Assembly: GCA_902535365.1 (NCBI GenBank)
Contig: CACATF010000002.1
Span: forward strand, 79,114 to 143,113
Source of the DNA: an uncultured SAR86 cluster bacterium
GTDB lineage: Bacteria; Pseudomonadota; Gammaproteobacteria; Magnimaribacterales; TMED112
Length of the DNA stretch: 64,000 nt
Direction: 5' to 3'
Of this stretch, positions 34,825 to 45,605 are shown piece after piece; positions within the stretch are counted from its first letter, which is position 1; each line of letters begins with the position of its first letter. Position numbers and translations under genes: made by a program. Below the pieces are notes generated by a model. The model did not search any database. It saw only the letters and a program-made list of their open reading frames with translations, and was not told the DNA's origin.

Positions 34825-36055
34825 TAAAGTACTCCAATAATTCTTTTTCGCTTAACTCAAAACTTTTATTTAATTCCAAATCTTTTAATTTGAATTTAAG
34901 GCTTTTTTGTTCCTCTTGGCCGACTATCATAACAAATTTAAAGCTTTGGGAATCAGCTTTTTTCATTTGTTTTGAAAGATTTGCATTTCCAAGATAAGTT
35001 TCGATTTTTAAGTTACTGGAATTTTTTCTGAGCTGGTAAGCAATTTTTTGTGCAAAACTTTTTGACTCTGCATCCAGACTACCAATAAATATGCCTCCAG
35101 ATTGCTTGGGTTCATTAATTATTTCTGAAAGTCTATCAATTCCAAGAGCAAATCCTGTAGCTGGTAGCTTCTTACCGCCTAAATTTTCTATTAAGTTATC
35201 GTATCTGCCGCCACCTAAAATTGCATTCTGTGCCCCAAGCTCGCTAGATATGTATTCGAAAACTGTTCCAGTGTAATAATCAAGGCCTCTTACAAGATTC
35301 TCATTAATTATAAAATCAACTCCTGCATCTAAAAGCTTTTTTTGGATATCTTGAAATTTCTCTTTTTGCTCCTTGTTAAAAAACTCTTTAATCTTTTTGA
35401 CATCTTTAAGAATCTTCTTAATGTTTTCATCCTTCGAGTCTAATGCTCTGATTGGGTTTCTTTGTAATCTGAAATAAAGCTTTTCATCAACTGTATCTTT
35501 GAAGTCTTTTAGGAAATTGCGGAGGTATTCTCTATATTTTTCTAATGTATCTGCGCAACCAATGTAGTTAATTTGCAGTTCAGCTTTAACATTAAGTTTT
35601 TCAAGAATGAGGTTTGCAACCTGAATTACTTCAATATCAGCATTCGAACTTGGATCTCCAATTAATTCAGCACCAGCTTGATAGAATTGTCTTTTTCTTC
35701 CTTTTTGTGGCCTTTCATATCTGAACATAGGACCAATGTAAAAATACTTTTTTATTTCATCATTATCTAAGCCATTTGTGACAAGTGCCCTTACAATGCC
35801 TGCTGTTCCTTCCGGCCTCAAGCACAATAAGTCCCCTTTTCTATCCTCAAATTCATAGACTTCTTTTTGAACAATATCTGATGTATCGCCAGCCGATCTT
35901 TCGAATAATGACTTATTTTCTAAAATTGGTGTTCTAAATTCTTGGAAATTAAATGATCTGAAGATTTCTGTGCACACGTCTTCAACAAAAGAAATTCTAT
36001 TCATTTCTTCAGCATATAAATCAGGCATTCCCCTTATTGTTTTTAAATCTTTCAT
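34817..36055 (-). CDS. hisS: Histidyl-tRNA synthetase
   Basis: [49 protein letters not shown]. Confidence 0.97.
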   Translation of the reverse strand: MKDLKTIRGMPDLYAEEMNRISFVEDVCTEIFRSFNFQEFRTPILENKSLFERSAGDTSDIVQKEVYEFEDRKGDLLCLRPEGTAGIVRALVTNGLDNDEIKKYFYIGPMFRYERPQKGRKRQFYQAGAELIGDPSSNADIEVIQVANLILEKLNVKAELQINYIGCADTLEKYREYLRNFLKDFKDTVDEKLYFRLQRNPIRALDSKDENIKKILKDVKKIKEFFNKEQKEKFQDIQKKLLDAGVDFIINENLVRGLDYYTGTVFEYISSELGAQNAILGGGRYDNLIENLGGKKLPATGFALGIDRLSEIINEPKQSGGIFIGSLDAESKSFAQKIAYQLRKNSSNLKIETYLGNANLSKQMKKADSQSFKFVMIVGQEEQKSLKFKLKDLELNKSFELSEKELLEYFSG

Positions 36056-37149
36056 TGCTTTAATATTGTATTACTTTTTTGCTCAGCAATTTTCATTACC
36101 TCTTTTACAAGTGACTTTTCCAAATCTTCTGTATCTACTTTATATGCTGGCTTTCCTTTTAAGTAGATTAAATGTTGAGGTGATGCACCTGTCACTCCAA
36201 CATCTGCTACTTTTGATTCACCAGGACCATTTACATAACAACCTATTACAGCAAGAGTGACTTCTTCTTTAATCTCAGAAAGTTCCGTTTCCAACTTATT
36301 AACAGTTTTAATTACTTGGAAATTCTGCCTTGAGCAACTTGGGCAGGCGACAATTTTTACACCTCTTGATCTAAGTTTCAAGGACTTTAACATCTCCCAA
36401 CCAACCTTGACTTCGTCAATAGGATCAGAGGCCAAAGAAATGCGAATAGTATCTCCTATTCCTTGCATCAATAATATTCCCAGTCCAATAGAAGATTTAA
36501 CTGTGCCAGTTTTTAGAGACCCAGATTCTGTAATTCCAAGATGAAGTGGCTGATCAATTAAATCTGATATTTTTTGATAACTCTCAACAGCCATATAAAT
36601 ATCTGAAGATTTAATGCTGAGCTTAAAATTATCGTAGTTAAACTTTTCTAAGATTTTGACATGACGCATTGCTGATTCAACTAATGCATCCGAGTTTGGT
36701 TCGCCATACTTTAGCTGAAGGTCTTTTTCCAGTGAGCCCGCATTAACCCCTACTCTTAAAGGTATATTTTTGTCTTTAGCAACATCAATGACTTCTTTAA
36801 TTTTCTTCTCAGATCCAATGTTTCCTGGGTTAATACGAACACAATCAACTCCGTATTCCATAACTTTTAGTGCAATCTTGTGGTCAAAATGAATATCAGA
36901 TACTAAAGGAATATTTGTTTGCTGTTTGATATTTTTAAAAGCTTCAGCAGCTTCCATAGAGGGAACAGAAACCCTAACAATGTCAGCACCAGCTTCTTCA
37001 AGATCATTAATTTGTTTTACTGTTGCTTCAACATCTGTTGTTTCTGTGTTGGTCATTGATTGCACAGAAATTGGAGCATCGCCACCCACAGCAACGTCAC
37101 CAACCCAGATTTTTTTAGTTTTTTTTCTTTTTGGGATTAGAGGTTCCAC
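36052..37149 (-). CDS. ispG: 4-hydroxy-3-methylbut-2-en-1-yl diphosphate synthase
   Basis: [52 protein letters not shown]. Confidence 0.97.
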   Translation of the reverse strand: MEPLIPKRKKTKKIWVGDVAVGGDAPISVQSMTNTETTDVEATVKQINDLEEAGADIVRVSVPSMEAAEAFKNIKQQTNIPLVSDIHFDHKIALKVMEYGVDCVRINPGNIGSEKKIKEVIDVAKDKNIPLRVGVNAGSLEKDLQLKYGEPNSDALVESAMRHVKILEKFNYDNFKLSIKSSDIYMAVESYQKISDLIDQPLHLGITESGSLKTGTVKSSIGLGILLMQGIGDTIRISLASDPIDEVKVGWEMLKSLKLRSRGVKIVACPSCSRQNFQVIKTVNKLETELSEIKEEVTLAVIGCYVNGPGESKVADVGVTGASPQHLIYLKGKPAYKVDTEDLEKSLVKEVMKIAEQKSNTILKQ

Positions 37150-37157
37150 ATTAACTT

Positions 37158-37574
37158 TTAACCAACAATTTCTGAATCATCAAAAAAGTATGCTATTTCT
37201 CTAGCTGCACTTTCTGGAGAATCTGATCCATGGACAGCATTTGCATCAATAGTTTCAGCAAAATCAGATCTGATTGTGCCAGGGTCTGCTGTCTCTGGAT
37301 TAGTGTCACCCATAAGCTCTCTATTTTTTTTAATAGCATTCTCGCCAGCTAAGACTTGAACAACAATTGGTCCAGAAGTCATGAATTCAACTAGAGCATC
37401 AAAAAATGGTCTGCCCTCATGTTCTGCATAAAATCCTTTAGCCTTTTCATCATTTAGATGAATCATTTTTGCAGCAACAATTTTTAAACCTGCTGATTCA
37501 AAACGGTCTAATATTTTTCCAATGACATTTTTTGAAACCGCATCAGGTTTCACAATTGATAGTGTTTTTTCCAT
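37158..37574 (-). CDS. ndk: Nucleoside diphosphate kinase
   Basis: [42 protein letters not shown]; start trimmed to the Met at 37574 (TAATG overlap with iscX). Confidence 0.97.
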   Translation of the reverse strand: MEKTLSIVKPDAVSKNVIGKILDRFESAGLKIVAAKMIHLNDEKAKGFYAEHEGRPFFDALVEFMTSGPIVVQVLAGENAIKKNRELMGDTNPETADPGTIRSDFAETIDANAVHGSDSPESAAREIAYFFDDSEIVG

Positions 37575-37771
37575 TATTCTTTCTCCTTTATCCAATTATA
37601 TTGGATTGATTCTAATATTTTTTCGTTGCATCGATCTGGGTCATCATCAAAATCTTCTAAAGACATTACCAAACTTCTAAGATCAACAAAACTAATCCAT
37701 TGAGGATCAATATCCGGATGTTTTTCATAGAGCTCTATAGCAATATCTAAAGTGTCCACCCATTTAAGCAT
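37574..37771 (-). CDS. iscX: Fe-S cluster assembly protein IscX
   Basis: [56 protein letters not shown] is IscX/YfhJ-like. Confidence 0.92.
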   Translation of the reverse strand: MLKWVDTLDIAIELYEKHPDIDPQWISFVDLRSLVMSLEDFDDDPDRCNEKILESIQYNWIKEKE

Positions 37772-37772
37772 G

Positions 37773-38117
37773 TTATGTTAACTCAGAAACTTGGTTAATT
37801 GTATATTTAGGTATCTCTACTACTGTGAGGTCTGATACAGGGTAAGCTTGGCAACTTAATCTAGATGTTGATTGAAGACCCCATGCTTTGTCTAGGAGAT
37901 CTTCCTCTTCATCAGAGGCTTCATTTAGATCATTAAAACCCTCTTTGATAATAACGTGGCAAGTAGTGCATGCACATGCTTTTTCGCAGGCATGTTCAAT
38001 CTTTAAACCATTTCGCAGACAAGCATCAAGGATAGATTCATTTGGGTTTGCCTCTATCATCATGCCATCAGGGCATATAACTTCATGAGGCAGTACTTTT
38101 ATCTTTTTTTTTTGCAT
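37773..38117 (-). CDS. fdx: [2Fe-2S] ferredoxin (ISC type)
   Basis: CEKACACTTCHVII plus a C-terminal Cys in SRLSCQAYPVSDLTVVEIP. Confidence 0.95.
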   Translation of the reverse strand: MQKKKIKVLPHEVICPDGMMIEANPNESILDACLRNGLKIEHACEKACACTTCHVIIKEGFNDLNEASDEEEDLLDKAWGLQSTSRLSCQAYPVSDLTVVEIPKYTINQVSELT

Positions 38118-38490
38118 CCTCTAGGATTTCCTCATTTAAATCATTTACTGTAAAACTTTCCCCACATCCGCAAACCGCGCTTGCATTTGGATTTAAAAAT
38201 TTAACACCCTGGTTTAAGCCTTCAATAGTGAAATCTACTTGACTGCCTTTGATTATTTCTACTGAATCTGAGGGAATATAAAATTCAATGCCATCTATCT
38301 CTATTTTATGATCAGATTTATTTAGTCTGTTGGTAAACTCGAAGTAGTAAGAGTAGCCGTTGCACCCCATTTTTTTAACGCCCAGTCTGACTTTGTTTTC
38401 TTTGCCTTGCAACGAAACCTTGTGTTTGAAATGCGCTAGGGCTTTTGTAGTAAAGTTAATTAAATCAGGCTTATGTTTTTTTGGATTCAT
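38083..38490 (-). CDS. iscA: Iron-sulfur cluster assembly protein IscA
   Basis: HesB/IscA family with VKKMGCNGYSYYFEF and ASAVCGCGESF cysteines. Confidence 0.9.
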   Translation of the reverse strand: MNPKKHKPDLINFTTKALAHFKHKVSLQGKENKVRLGVKKMGCNGYSYYFEFTNRLNKSDHKIEIDGIEFYIPSDSVEIIKGSQVDFTIEGLNQGVKFLNPNASAVCGCGESFTVNDLNEEILEDAKKKDKSTAS

Positions 38491-38869
38491 AATCCGCTAT
38501 TGCCCTCTTAATGCTGTCTTCTGCTAAAACACTACAATGGATTTTAATTGGAGGAAGTTCGAGCAGATCAGCTATTTCTCTGTCTTTAATTCCTTTTGCT
38601 TCTTCAAGAGTTTTGCCTTTCAGCATCTCTATCATCTGTAAGCTTGATGCAATTGCAGACCCACATCCATAAGTTTTAAATTTGCAGTCTGTAATAATGT
38701 TGTCATCATCAACTTCTATCTGAAGTCTCATTACATCACCACATGCAGGGGCACCAACCATACCTGTGCCGACATTCTTTGCGTTTGGGTCTAAGCGACC
38801 TACGTTATGAGCTGCAGGGTTATTTAAAGTGTCCTGAAATTTTTTTATAACTTTTCTTGAATAAGCCAT
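38471..38869 (-). CDS. iscU: Fe-S cluster scaffold IscU
   Basis: VGAPACGDVMRLQIEVD, FKTYGCGSAIASSL, LPPIKIHCSVLAEDSIKRAI. Confidence 0.98.
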   Translation of the reverse strand: MAYSRKVIKKFQDTLNNPAAHNVGRLDPNAKNVGTGMVGAPACGDVMRLQIEVDDDNIITDCKFKTYGCGSAIASSLQMIEMLKGKTLEEAKGIKDREIADLLELPPIKIHCSVLAEDSIKRAIADYESKKT

Positions 38870-38875
38870 AGTCTT

Positions 38876-40090
38876 TTAATGGGGTATCCACTCCACTTTT
38901 TCAAGGTCTACTCCATCTTTAAACATATCCCATAGTGGGGAAAGTTCTCTGAGTTGAGCAACTACTTTTTTCGTTGTTTCGGCAACAGACCTTACCTCTT
39001 CTTCTGTTGTAAAACGGCCAAATGAAAATCTTATTGAGCTATGCGCTAGTTCGTCCGGTCTGCCAAGTGCTCTTAATACATATGAAGGCTCCAAACTTGC
39101 TGAGGTGCATGCTGACCCAGAAGAAACCGCTACATCCTGAAGAGCCATTATCAAAGACTCTCCCTCAATGTAAGCAAAGCTAACATTTGTAATATTGGGC
39201 ACTTTGTTTTTTTCATTTCCGTTTAAGAAAATCTCTTCAATTTCAGATATCTCTTTATAAAAAATGTCTGAAAGTTTTTTAATATGCTTATTGTCTTTTT
39301 CCATTTCATCTTGTGCTATTTTAAATGCTTCACCCATTCCAACAATCTGATGCGTTGCAAGCGTTCCAGATCTAAACCCTCTTTCATGACCTCCGCCATG
39401 GATTAGTGCTTCAAGCCGTACTCTTGGTTTTCTTCTCACATAAAGAGCACCTACACCTTTAGGGCCGTATGTTTTGTGGCCGGAAAAGGACATCAGATCA
39501 ACATTTAGGTTAGACAAATCTATATTCACTTTTCCCGTACTTTGAGCTGCATCAACATGAAAGATAATATTGTTTTCTCTTGTGAAATTACCTATTTCCT
39601 CAATATCTGTAACTGAGCCCAATTCATTATTTATATGCATCAAAGAAACAAGAATAGTTTCGTCTTTAATATGTTTTTTAAGCATATCTAGAGTTATAAC
39701 TCCATCTTCATTTGGGTCTAGATAAGTAACTTCAAACCCTTCTCTTTCGAGCTGTCTACATGGATCTAAAACAGCTTTATGCTCTATTTTAGATGTAATA
39801 ATGTGATTGCCTCTATCTTTGTAGAAACGTGCTGCACCCTTTATTGCTAAATTATCAGATTCCGTAGCTCCTGAGGTCCAAACAATCTCTCTTGTGTCTG
39901 CATTCACCAAGGATGCAACTTGCATTCTCGCTCTCTCAACTGCTTCTTCAGCTTTCCAACCAAATTCATGAGATCTTGATGCTGGATTACCAAAATTGCC
40001 ATCAAGCTTTAAACACTCATACATCTTATCAGCTACTCTAGGGTCAACAGGAGTTGTAGATGCATAATCAAAATATTTTAAGTCTTTCAT
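38876..40090 (-). CDS. iscS: Cysteine desulfurase IscS
   Basis: [56 protein letters not shown]. Confidence 0.98.
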   Translation of the reverse strand: MKDLKYFDYASTTPVDPRVADKMYECLKLDGNFGNPASRSHEFGWKAEEAVERARMQVASLVNADTREIVWTSGATESDNLAIKGAARFYKDRGNHIITSKIEHKAVLDPCRQLEREGFEVTYLDPNEDGVITLDMLKKHIKDETILVSLMHINNELGSVTDIEEIGNFTRENNIIFHVDAAQSTGKVNIDLSNLNVDLMSFSGHKTYGPKGVGALYVRRKPRVRLEALIHGGGHERGFRSGTLATHQIVGMGEAFKIAQDEMEKDNKHIKKLSDIFYKEISEIEEIFLNGNEKNKVPNITNVSFAYIEGESLIMALQDVAVSSGSACTSASLEPSYVLRALGRPDELAHSSIRFSFGRFTTEEEVRSVAETTKKVVAQLRELSPLWDMFKDGVDLEKVEWIPH

Positions 40091-40132
40091 GTAATATATA
40101 AGTATAGTTCAATGTGGTTTTTTAAACCAAAT

Positions 40133-40846
40133 TTATATAGAAATGCCCAGTTTATGGGCAACAATTTGGTAAGATTCAACAACATCACCAAGATCTTTTC
40201 TGAATCTATCTTTATCTAAGCTTTCGCCTGTCTCTTTGTCCCAGATTCTGCACCCATCTGGAGTAAACTCGTCACCAAGAATCAGTCCCTCTGAATGTCT
40301 ACCATATTCAACTTTGTAATCAACTAGTATTAATCCAGCATCATCAAACAAGGAGCATAGCAATTCATTGATTTTAAACGTCAACTCTTTCATTTTATCG
40401 ATTTCTTCTTGTGTGCCCCATTCAAAAGCAATGATGTGGTTGTCATTAATTAATGGGTCGCCCAATTCATCGTTCTTAAGAAAAAATTCAAAAAGTGGAT
40501 TTTCAAATTTCAGACCCTGCTCTACCCCGAGTCTTCTGCAAAGTGATCCTGTAGCAATGTTTCTAACCACACACTCAACTGGCAACATGTCTAAGCTTTT
40601 AACAAGACTTTCATTATTTGATGTTTCTTTCAAAAAGTGTGTGTTGATTCCATTATCAGAAAGGTATTCCATTATGAAAGCGTTAAATCTGTTATTAATT
40701 TCCCCTTTTCCTTTAAGAGCCTCGGTTTTTTTTCCGTCAAATGCTGATGTATCGTCTCTATACACCATTAAAAGCTCACCATTATTGCTGGTGCTGTAAA
40801 GGGATTTGGCTTTTCCTTCTGATAGTAGTTCTTTTTTTTCGATCAT
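40133..40846 (-). CDS. purC: SAICAR synthase
   Basis: LLSEGKAKSLYSTS, YRDDTSAFDGKK, VVRNIATGSLCRR, LVDYKVEYG. Confidence 0.97.
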   Translation of the reverse strand: MIEKKELLSEGKAKSLYSTSNNGELLMVYRDDTSAFDGKKTEALKGKGEINNRFNAFIMEYLSDNGINTHFLKETSNNESLVKSLDMLPVECVVRNIATGSLCRRLGVEQGLKFENPLFEFFLKNDELGDPLINDNHIIAFEWGTQEEIDKMKELTFKINELLCSLFDDAGLILVDYKVEYGRHSEGLILGDEFTPDGCRIWDKETGESLDKDRFRKDLGDVVESYQIVAHKLGISI

Positions 40847-41808
40847 GATAAAGATTCGTTTATATTATCAACTAATTCGTCAACAGAAACTTCTGTTTGT
40901 GATAATTTCTTAAATTCAAGCAATGTGTCACCGGATGAATCTGAAAAAATCAATTCATAATCAGCTTCAGCTTCATCTTGAATTATCGGGTTAATTAAAT
41001 TCTGGAAGAAATTTCTATTTGAATTTTTTGCTTTAATTTGAATATATTTAAGCTCCCTATTTGTATCCACTACTTCGTAATCAGTTTTTTCAATTGCCCT
41101 AGAAATGGCTGACCAAGTACGATCAAATGGAAGTTTAAATTCAATACCTATTTCTTTTTGCACATAAACTATTCGAGCTTTCTTATTTAGATTCAAAGAT
41201 TGTGCAGCTATTGAATTTCCCTCATAACCTGGAAGATTTATGGACAAATAAGCTGCCATATCTTCAAAGAGCTCTTGAGCTTTGCTCTGGTTACTCTCAT
41301 CTAGCAAATAAACCTCAGAGCTATTATTTTTAATACCATGTTCTAAAGTTAGCTCCACAAATTCATTGTCGACATTCTTTGCTTCAATTTTACCTTCTGA
41401 AGGCTCCTCTTTACTCAAGTCGTAATTTCTATATGCCAGATAATCTTTTATCAAAGGCCAAGACTTGGATGGCAAAGCTTCTAAGTAGATCCAATATATT
41501 CCCCCAAGCCTTCTGACTTCAACATTCTCAGAGCCTTGCGATGAGAAAATTTTCTTTGGTCTTGGGATTTCACCTTCTCTTATAAAAGTTTCTGCTTTTG
41601 GAGGGAAAGGGAAGTCATTTGAAGTTTCCATTGCTTCAAAGTCTGTCTCAACTGGTTGTTCAGCAGTTTCGGAAAAACGTTCATTTGGGTTATTTCTCTC
41701 CAGAAGACATCCATCCTCTGGGCAGTAAGCACTAGTATTTTCGTTAGATGAACACCCAATTATAAGTAGTGCAATTAAAAAAATGTTAAATACTGATGAA
41801 CGCTTCAT
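40843..41808 (-). CDS. bamC: Outer membrane assembly lipoprotein BamC-like
   Basis: Lipobox LIIGCSS; dapA-bamC-purC synteny; two BamC-like helix-grip regions. Confidence 0.75.
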   Translation of the reverse strand: MKRSSVFNIFLIALLIIGCSSNENTSAYCPEDGCLLERNNPNERFSETAEQPVETDFEAMETSNDFPFPPKAETFIREGEIPRPKKIFSSQGSENVEVRRLGGIYWIYLEALPSKSWPLIKDYLAYRNYDLSKEEPSEGKIEAKNVDNEFVELTLEHGIKNNSSEVYLLDESNQSKAQELFEDMAAYLSINLPGYEGNSIAAQSLNLNKKARIVYVQKEIGIEFKLPFDRTWSAISRAIEKTDYEVVDTNRELKYIQIKAKNSNRNFFQNLINPIIQDEAEADYELIFSDSSGDTLLEFKKLSQTEVSVDELVDNINESLS

Positions 41809-42646
41809 AAACTTTTTTCCTAAAACTCTCTGATAAAGGATGTAATGGTAACCTAAGATTATTCTTTAGTAGAGACATTTTTTCAAGTAGGAACTTACAT
41901 GGACTTGGACTAGCTTCAATGAACAATAGTTCATATAAATTTGCATAGCTTTGATTTTTATCTAGGGCAGCAGAGTATTGCCCATCTAGACATAAATCAT
42001 TTAATTCTTTTATTTGCTTAGGAATAACGTTTGCTGCAACTGAAATAACCCCATCGGCACCAATTTTCATGAAATCTACAAAAGTTGGATCATCACCAGA
42101 GAGGAGGTTAAATTCGGGCTGAACCTTTTTCAGGTCTGCCAATTCTTCAAGCCTTTCAGTAGAATTTACAGCTTCCTTAATCCCAACAATATTTTCATTT
42201 TGAATTAATTTCTTTGTTGTAGCTGGCAACAAATCAACTCCTGTTCTACCAGGAACGTTATAAAGCGTAATCATTGATTGAGTGTTTGCTAACTCGGTAA
42301 AATGCAGTTCAAGACCAGTTTGTGATGGTTTATTGTAATATGGTGTTACAGCAAGGCATTCTGTAATCCCTGATTTTGCAGCAATCTCTACAAGTCTGCA
42401 TGCTTCCTTGGTCGATGAACTGCCTACTCCAGCCATCAAAGGTATTTCTGTCTCAGAAAAAGCAAATTTAAAAATCTCTTCTCTCTCATTTGCGGACAGA
42501 GTTGCAGATTCACCAGTTGTTCCAACCAAAACTATTCCATCAGTATTATTTTCCTCATGAAAACTTAATAATTTTTTAAATGAGTCAAAATCAACTTCCC
42601 CATTTTCAAGCATTGGGGTAACTATTGCTACAATACTTCCTTTCAA
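41786..42646 (-). CDS. dapA: 4-hydroxy-tetrahydrodipicolinate synthase
   Basis: IVAIVTPMLENGEVDF, GTTGESATLSANE, TLYNVPGRTGVDL. Confidence 0.97.
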   Translation of the reverse strand: MKGSIVAIVTPMLENGEVDFDSFKKLLSFHEENNTDGIVLVGTTGESATLSANEREEIFKFAFSETEIPLMAGVGSSSTKEACRLVEIAAKSGITECLAVTPYYNKPSQTGLELHFTELANTQSMITLYNVPGRTGVDLLPATTKKLIQNENIVGIKEAVNSTERLEELADLKKVQPEFNLLSGDDPTFVDFMKIGADGVISVAANVIPKQIKELNDLCLDGQYSAALDKNQSYANLYELLFIEASPSPCKFLLEKMSLLKNNLRLPLHPLSESFRKKVYEAFISI

Positions 42647-42670
42647 TGTATTTTTTCCTATAATCTAATC

Positions 42671-43129
42671 ATGAATAATAAATCAAAAGCTCCAAATTTT
42701 TTAGGTTTAGTTGGTGAAAATAAAGAAATTGCTCTAAGTGATTTTGCAGGCAAGTACCTTGTAATCTATTTTTATCCAAAGGATAAGACTTCTGGATGTA
42801 CTGTTGAAAGCCAGGACTTTAGAGACTTAAAGTCAGATTTTCAAAAATTAAATTGTGAAATAGTTGGAGTATCAAGAGATTCGCTTAAGTCTCATGCAAG
42901 CTTTATTGAAAAAGAGTCTCTAAACTTTGATTTAATTTCAGATCCTGACGAAACAATGTGTAAGGCTTACGATGTGATGAAAGAAAAATCTATGTATGGA
43001 AGAAAATACATGGGCATTGAGAGAAGCACATTCCTGATTGGGCCAGATGGATCATTAATTAAGGAATGGCGTAAAGTTAAAGTTCCCGGGCATGCAAAAG
43101 AAGTACTGGATACTCTCGCTGCCCTTTAA
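42671..43129 (+). CDS. bcp: Peroxiredoxin (Bcp/PrxQ family)
   Basis: FYPKDKTSGCTVESQDFRD, GVSRDSLKSHASFIEKESLNFDLISDP. Confidence 0.93.
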   Translation: MNNKSKAPNFLGLVGENKEIALSDFAGKYLVIYFYPKDKTSGCTVESQDFRDLKSDFQKLNCEIVGVSRDSLKSHASFIEKESLNFDLISDPDETMCKAYDVMKEKSMYGRKYMGIERSTFLIGPDGSLIKEWRKVKVPGHAKEVLDTLAAL

Positions 43130-44148
43130 GAGTCTGCCAGTTTCCAATTATCCATAAGTGACTTTATAAAACTTGCCAGAGGCACAGCAAAGAATACCCC
43201 CCAAATTCCAAAAAGCGCACCAAAGAAAAATACAGAAAGAAGAACCACCACTGCCGGCAGCTTAACTACTCCAGACATTAAAAATGGAAGGAAAATATTT
43301 CCATCAATGTTTTGCAGCATTGCATAGCAAAATAATATAAACAGAACATATGGATCTAAACCAAACTGTGCAAAGCTCACTATTAAAACTGGAAAAGTCA
43401 TGAAGACAGGGCCAAAAAATGGAATGAGTTGGCTTAGGCCAAACGTAACACCGAGAAGCACTGGGCTATTAACACCCAACAGCCAAAACATTAAGCTACC
43501 AAAGATACCCACAACAAATACTTCAATAAATTTTGCCTTAAAATAATTTTGAAAATTTAAATTTGTTTCATTCCAGACTTTTGATAGGAATTTTCTCTTT
43601 TTTGGAACGATATTTGAGAAACCTTTAGATAAGCTATCAGTGTCCCACAACCAAAAAAATAAAAAAATCGGAACTAAAATGATGGCAAGTAATAAGCTTG
43701 CGGTATCTTGTATTCTTGAAATACCAAATGAAACTGCATCAGATGCAAACCCACTAATGTCTGCTAGGATGCTTTGAGCTCCTTCAATTGACTCTATCGG
43801 AGCATTAACCTCACTTAAAAAAGCAAGCAATGGTTCCGTAATAAAGCCAAGATTAGGTATCTCACTTATGTATCTATTTGCTTCATTAGCAAATAAAGGT
43901 ATAAAAATTAGAAAAAATAACAGAATTAAGGTAATTGCAATTATGAAAGTTATAACAATGCTTATTCTCTTTGGCACTCCAATTTTAGACAGATATACAT
44001 GAAGAGGTCTAAATAGAAATGCTAAAACAATGCTTGTTAATATTGGGGATGCAAGATCTCCCAAAACCCATAACGAAAAAAAACCAAAAGCTAGAACCGA
44101 TGCTAAAAACATCAATTGTTGGTTTTTAAGCAGATTATTTAATCTCAT
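43126..44148 (-). CDS. AI-2E family transporter (PerM-like)
   Basis: Polytopic; SQLIPFFGPVFMTFPVLIVSF, LPFLMSGVVKLPAVVVLLSVFFFGALFGIWGVFFAVPLA. Confidence 0.9.
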   Translation of the reverse strand: MRLNNLLKNQQLMFLASVLAFGFFSLWVLGDLASPILTSIVLAFLFRPLHVYLSKIGVPKRISIVITFIIAITLILLFFLIFIPLFANEANRYISEIPNLGFITEPLLAFLSEVNAPIESIEGAQSILADISGFASDAVSFGISRIQDTASLLLAIILVPIFLFFWLWDTDSLSKGFSNIVPKKRKFLSKVWNETNLNFQNYFKAKFIEVFVVGIFGSLMFWLLGVNSPVLLGVTFGLSQLIPFFGPVFMTFPVLIVSFAQFGLDPYVLFILFCYAMLQNIDGNIFLPFLMSGVVKLPAVVVLLSVFFFGALFGIWGVFFAVPLASFIKSLMDNWKLADS

Positions 44149-44201
44149 TATTTTTTGAATTTTATTAAAAAAACCTTATCAAATAATTATAGTTAACTCT
44201 T

Positions 44202-45605
44202 ATGAATAAAAACACTTTTTCTTTTTTAGCATTTTTTTGTGCCTTTATCTTATATTCTCAAGATAAAACCATTGAGCTCCCTTTAATCGGAGATAGATTG
44301 AGTGGGGCTGTTTCTGAGACAGAAGAGGAAATTCTGGGGAGACAATTTCTTAGAGATTTAAAAAGAGAAACTGATATTTTATATGACCCTATTGTTCAGG
44401 AGTGGACTGAACTTTTTATTTATAAGATTGGTGAAAACAGCAAAGTAAGCAAAAAGACTTTTGAGATCCTCCTGATTAGAGACAATAATTTAAATGCGTT
44501 TGCAGCTCCTGGAGGGATAATAGGTGTAAACGCTGGGCTTTTTAAATATGCTGATAATGAAGCGCAATTTGCTTCTGTGGTAGCTCATGAGTTGGCTCAC
44601 TTAAGTCAAAGACATTTTGCTCGTCAAATTTTAGAAAATAGCGATAGAAGTAATGCCAGTTTAGCAACTGTGCTAGCTTCAATCGTCGTGGCTGTGGCAA
44701 CTCAAGCGCCAGCTGCAGTTATTGGTGCACAAGGTTTGCTTGCTTCCCAAAGATTAAGGTTTTCACGTCTCTACGAAACTGAGGCAGACCGAGAGGGATT
44801 CATAACACTTGAAAATTCAGGTTATGACACGAGCGAAATGGCTGAAATGTTTAAGAACATGCAAGAACTAAGAAGGTTATCAGGTGATACTCCGCCTGAA
44901 TTTTTATTGACCCACCCTGTCACTACAAGAAGAATAACCGAATCAAGAGAAAGAGCTAGAGAAAACCCTCAAGATGGAACTGTTGACAGTTTTAATTTCA
45001 GATTGATCAAAAATCGAGTCAAGTACCTTATGACTGATAATCTTTCAATTCGTGCTTTTGAGAAAGAAATTGGAGACACTGATGATGATAAATATTTCAG
45101 AGCACTAATCGAGATGAAGAAGCTTAATTTTTCTAAATCGATTGAAATTTTGAACGGGCTCGAAAAAAAATACCCAGATAATTTAATTATCAAAACTACA
45201 ATTGCTGAAGTTTATACTGAATCAGGGAATGTAAGAAAAAGCAAAGACTATACGAAGAAATTATTATCAGTTTCACTAGGAAATTATCCATTAAGCTATA
45301 ACCTTGCCAATGCTTTTATACAAGAGGAAGATTATGTCGCGGCAGAGGGTGTCCTTGAGGATATTAAATTCTACAGGCCTGTTGATGTAAATTTATTGCG
45401 TGACTTAAGTGAGGTTCAAAAATTAAGCAACAATATGCTGGGATATCACTTAACTAACAGCGAGTTTCTTTTTTATTCAGGACGATATGAAGAGGCACTT
45501 ATGGATCTCCAAGAGGCAAGAAGAATTGCTCGTAATAATTTTAAGATAAGAGAAATCATTACGGAAAGAATTCTTATACTACAAACTTACGTCCGAAGAT
45601 CTTAA
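44202..45605 (+). CDS. BepA-like M48 metalloprotease with TPRs
   Basis: VVAHELAHLSQRHFAR (HExxH), ETEADREGFITLENSGYD, C-terminal TPR region. Confidence 0.9.
   Translation: MNKNTFSFLAFFCAFILYSQDKTIELPLIGDRLSGAVSETEEEILGRQFLRDLKRETDILYDPIVQEWTELFIYKIGENSKVSKKTFEILLIRDNNLNAFAAPGGIIGVNAGLFKYADNEAQFASVVAHELAHLSQRHFARQILENSDRSNASLATVLASIVVAVATQAPAAVIGAQGLLASQRLRFSRLYETEADREGFITLENSGYDTSEMAEMFKNMQELRRLSGDTPPEFLLTHPVTTRRITESRERARENPQDGTVDSFNFRLIKNRVKYLMTDNLSIRAFEKEIGDTDDDKYFRALIEMKKLNFSKSIEILNGLEKKYPDNLIIKTTIAEVYTESGNVRKSKDYTKKLLSVSLGNYPLSYNLANAFIQEEDYVAAEGVLEDIKFYRPVDVNLLRDLSEVQKLSNNMLGYHLTNSEFLFYSGRYEEALMDLQEARRIARNNFKIREIITERILILQTYVRRS

Noticed and set aside
37575-37595. Extended ndk start at 37595 (ORF track)
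   Set aside because: The conserved N-terminus [13 protein letters not shown] starts at 37574, so the extension is not needed.
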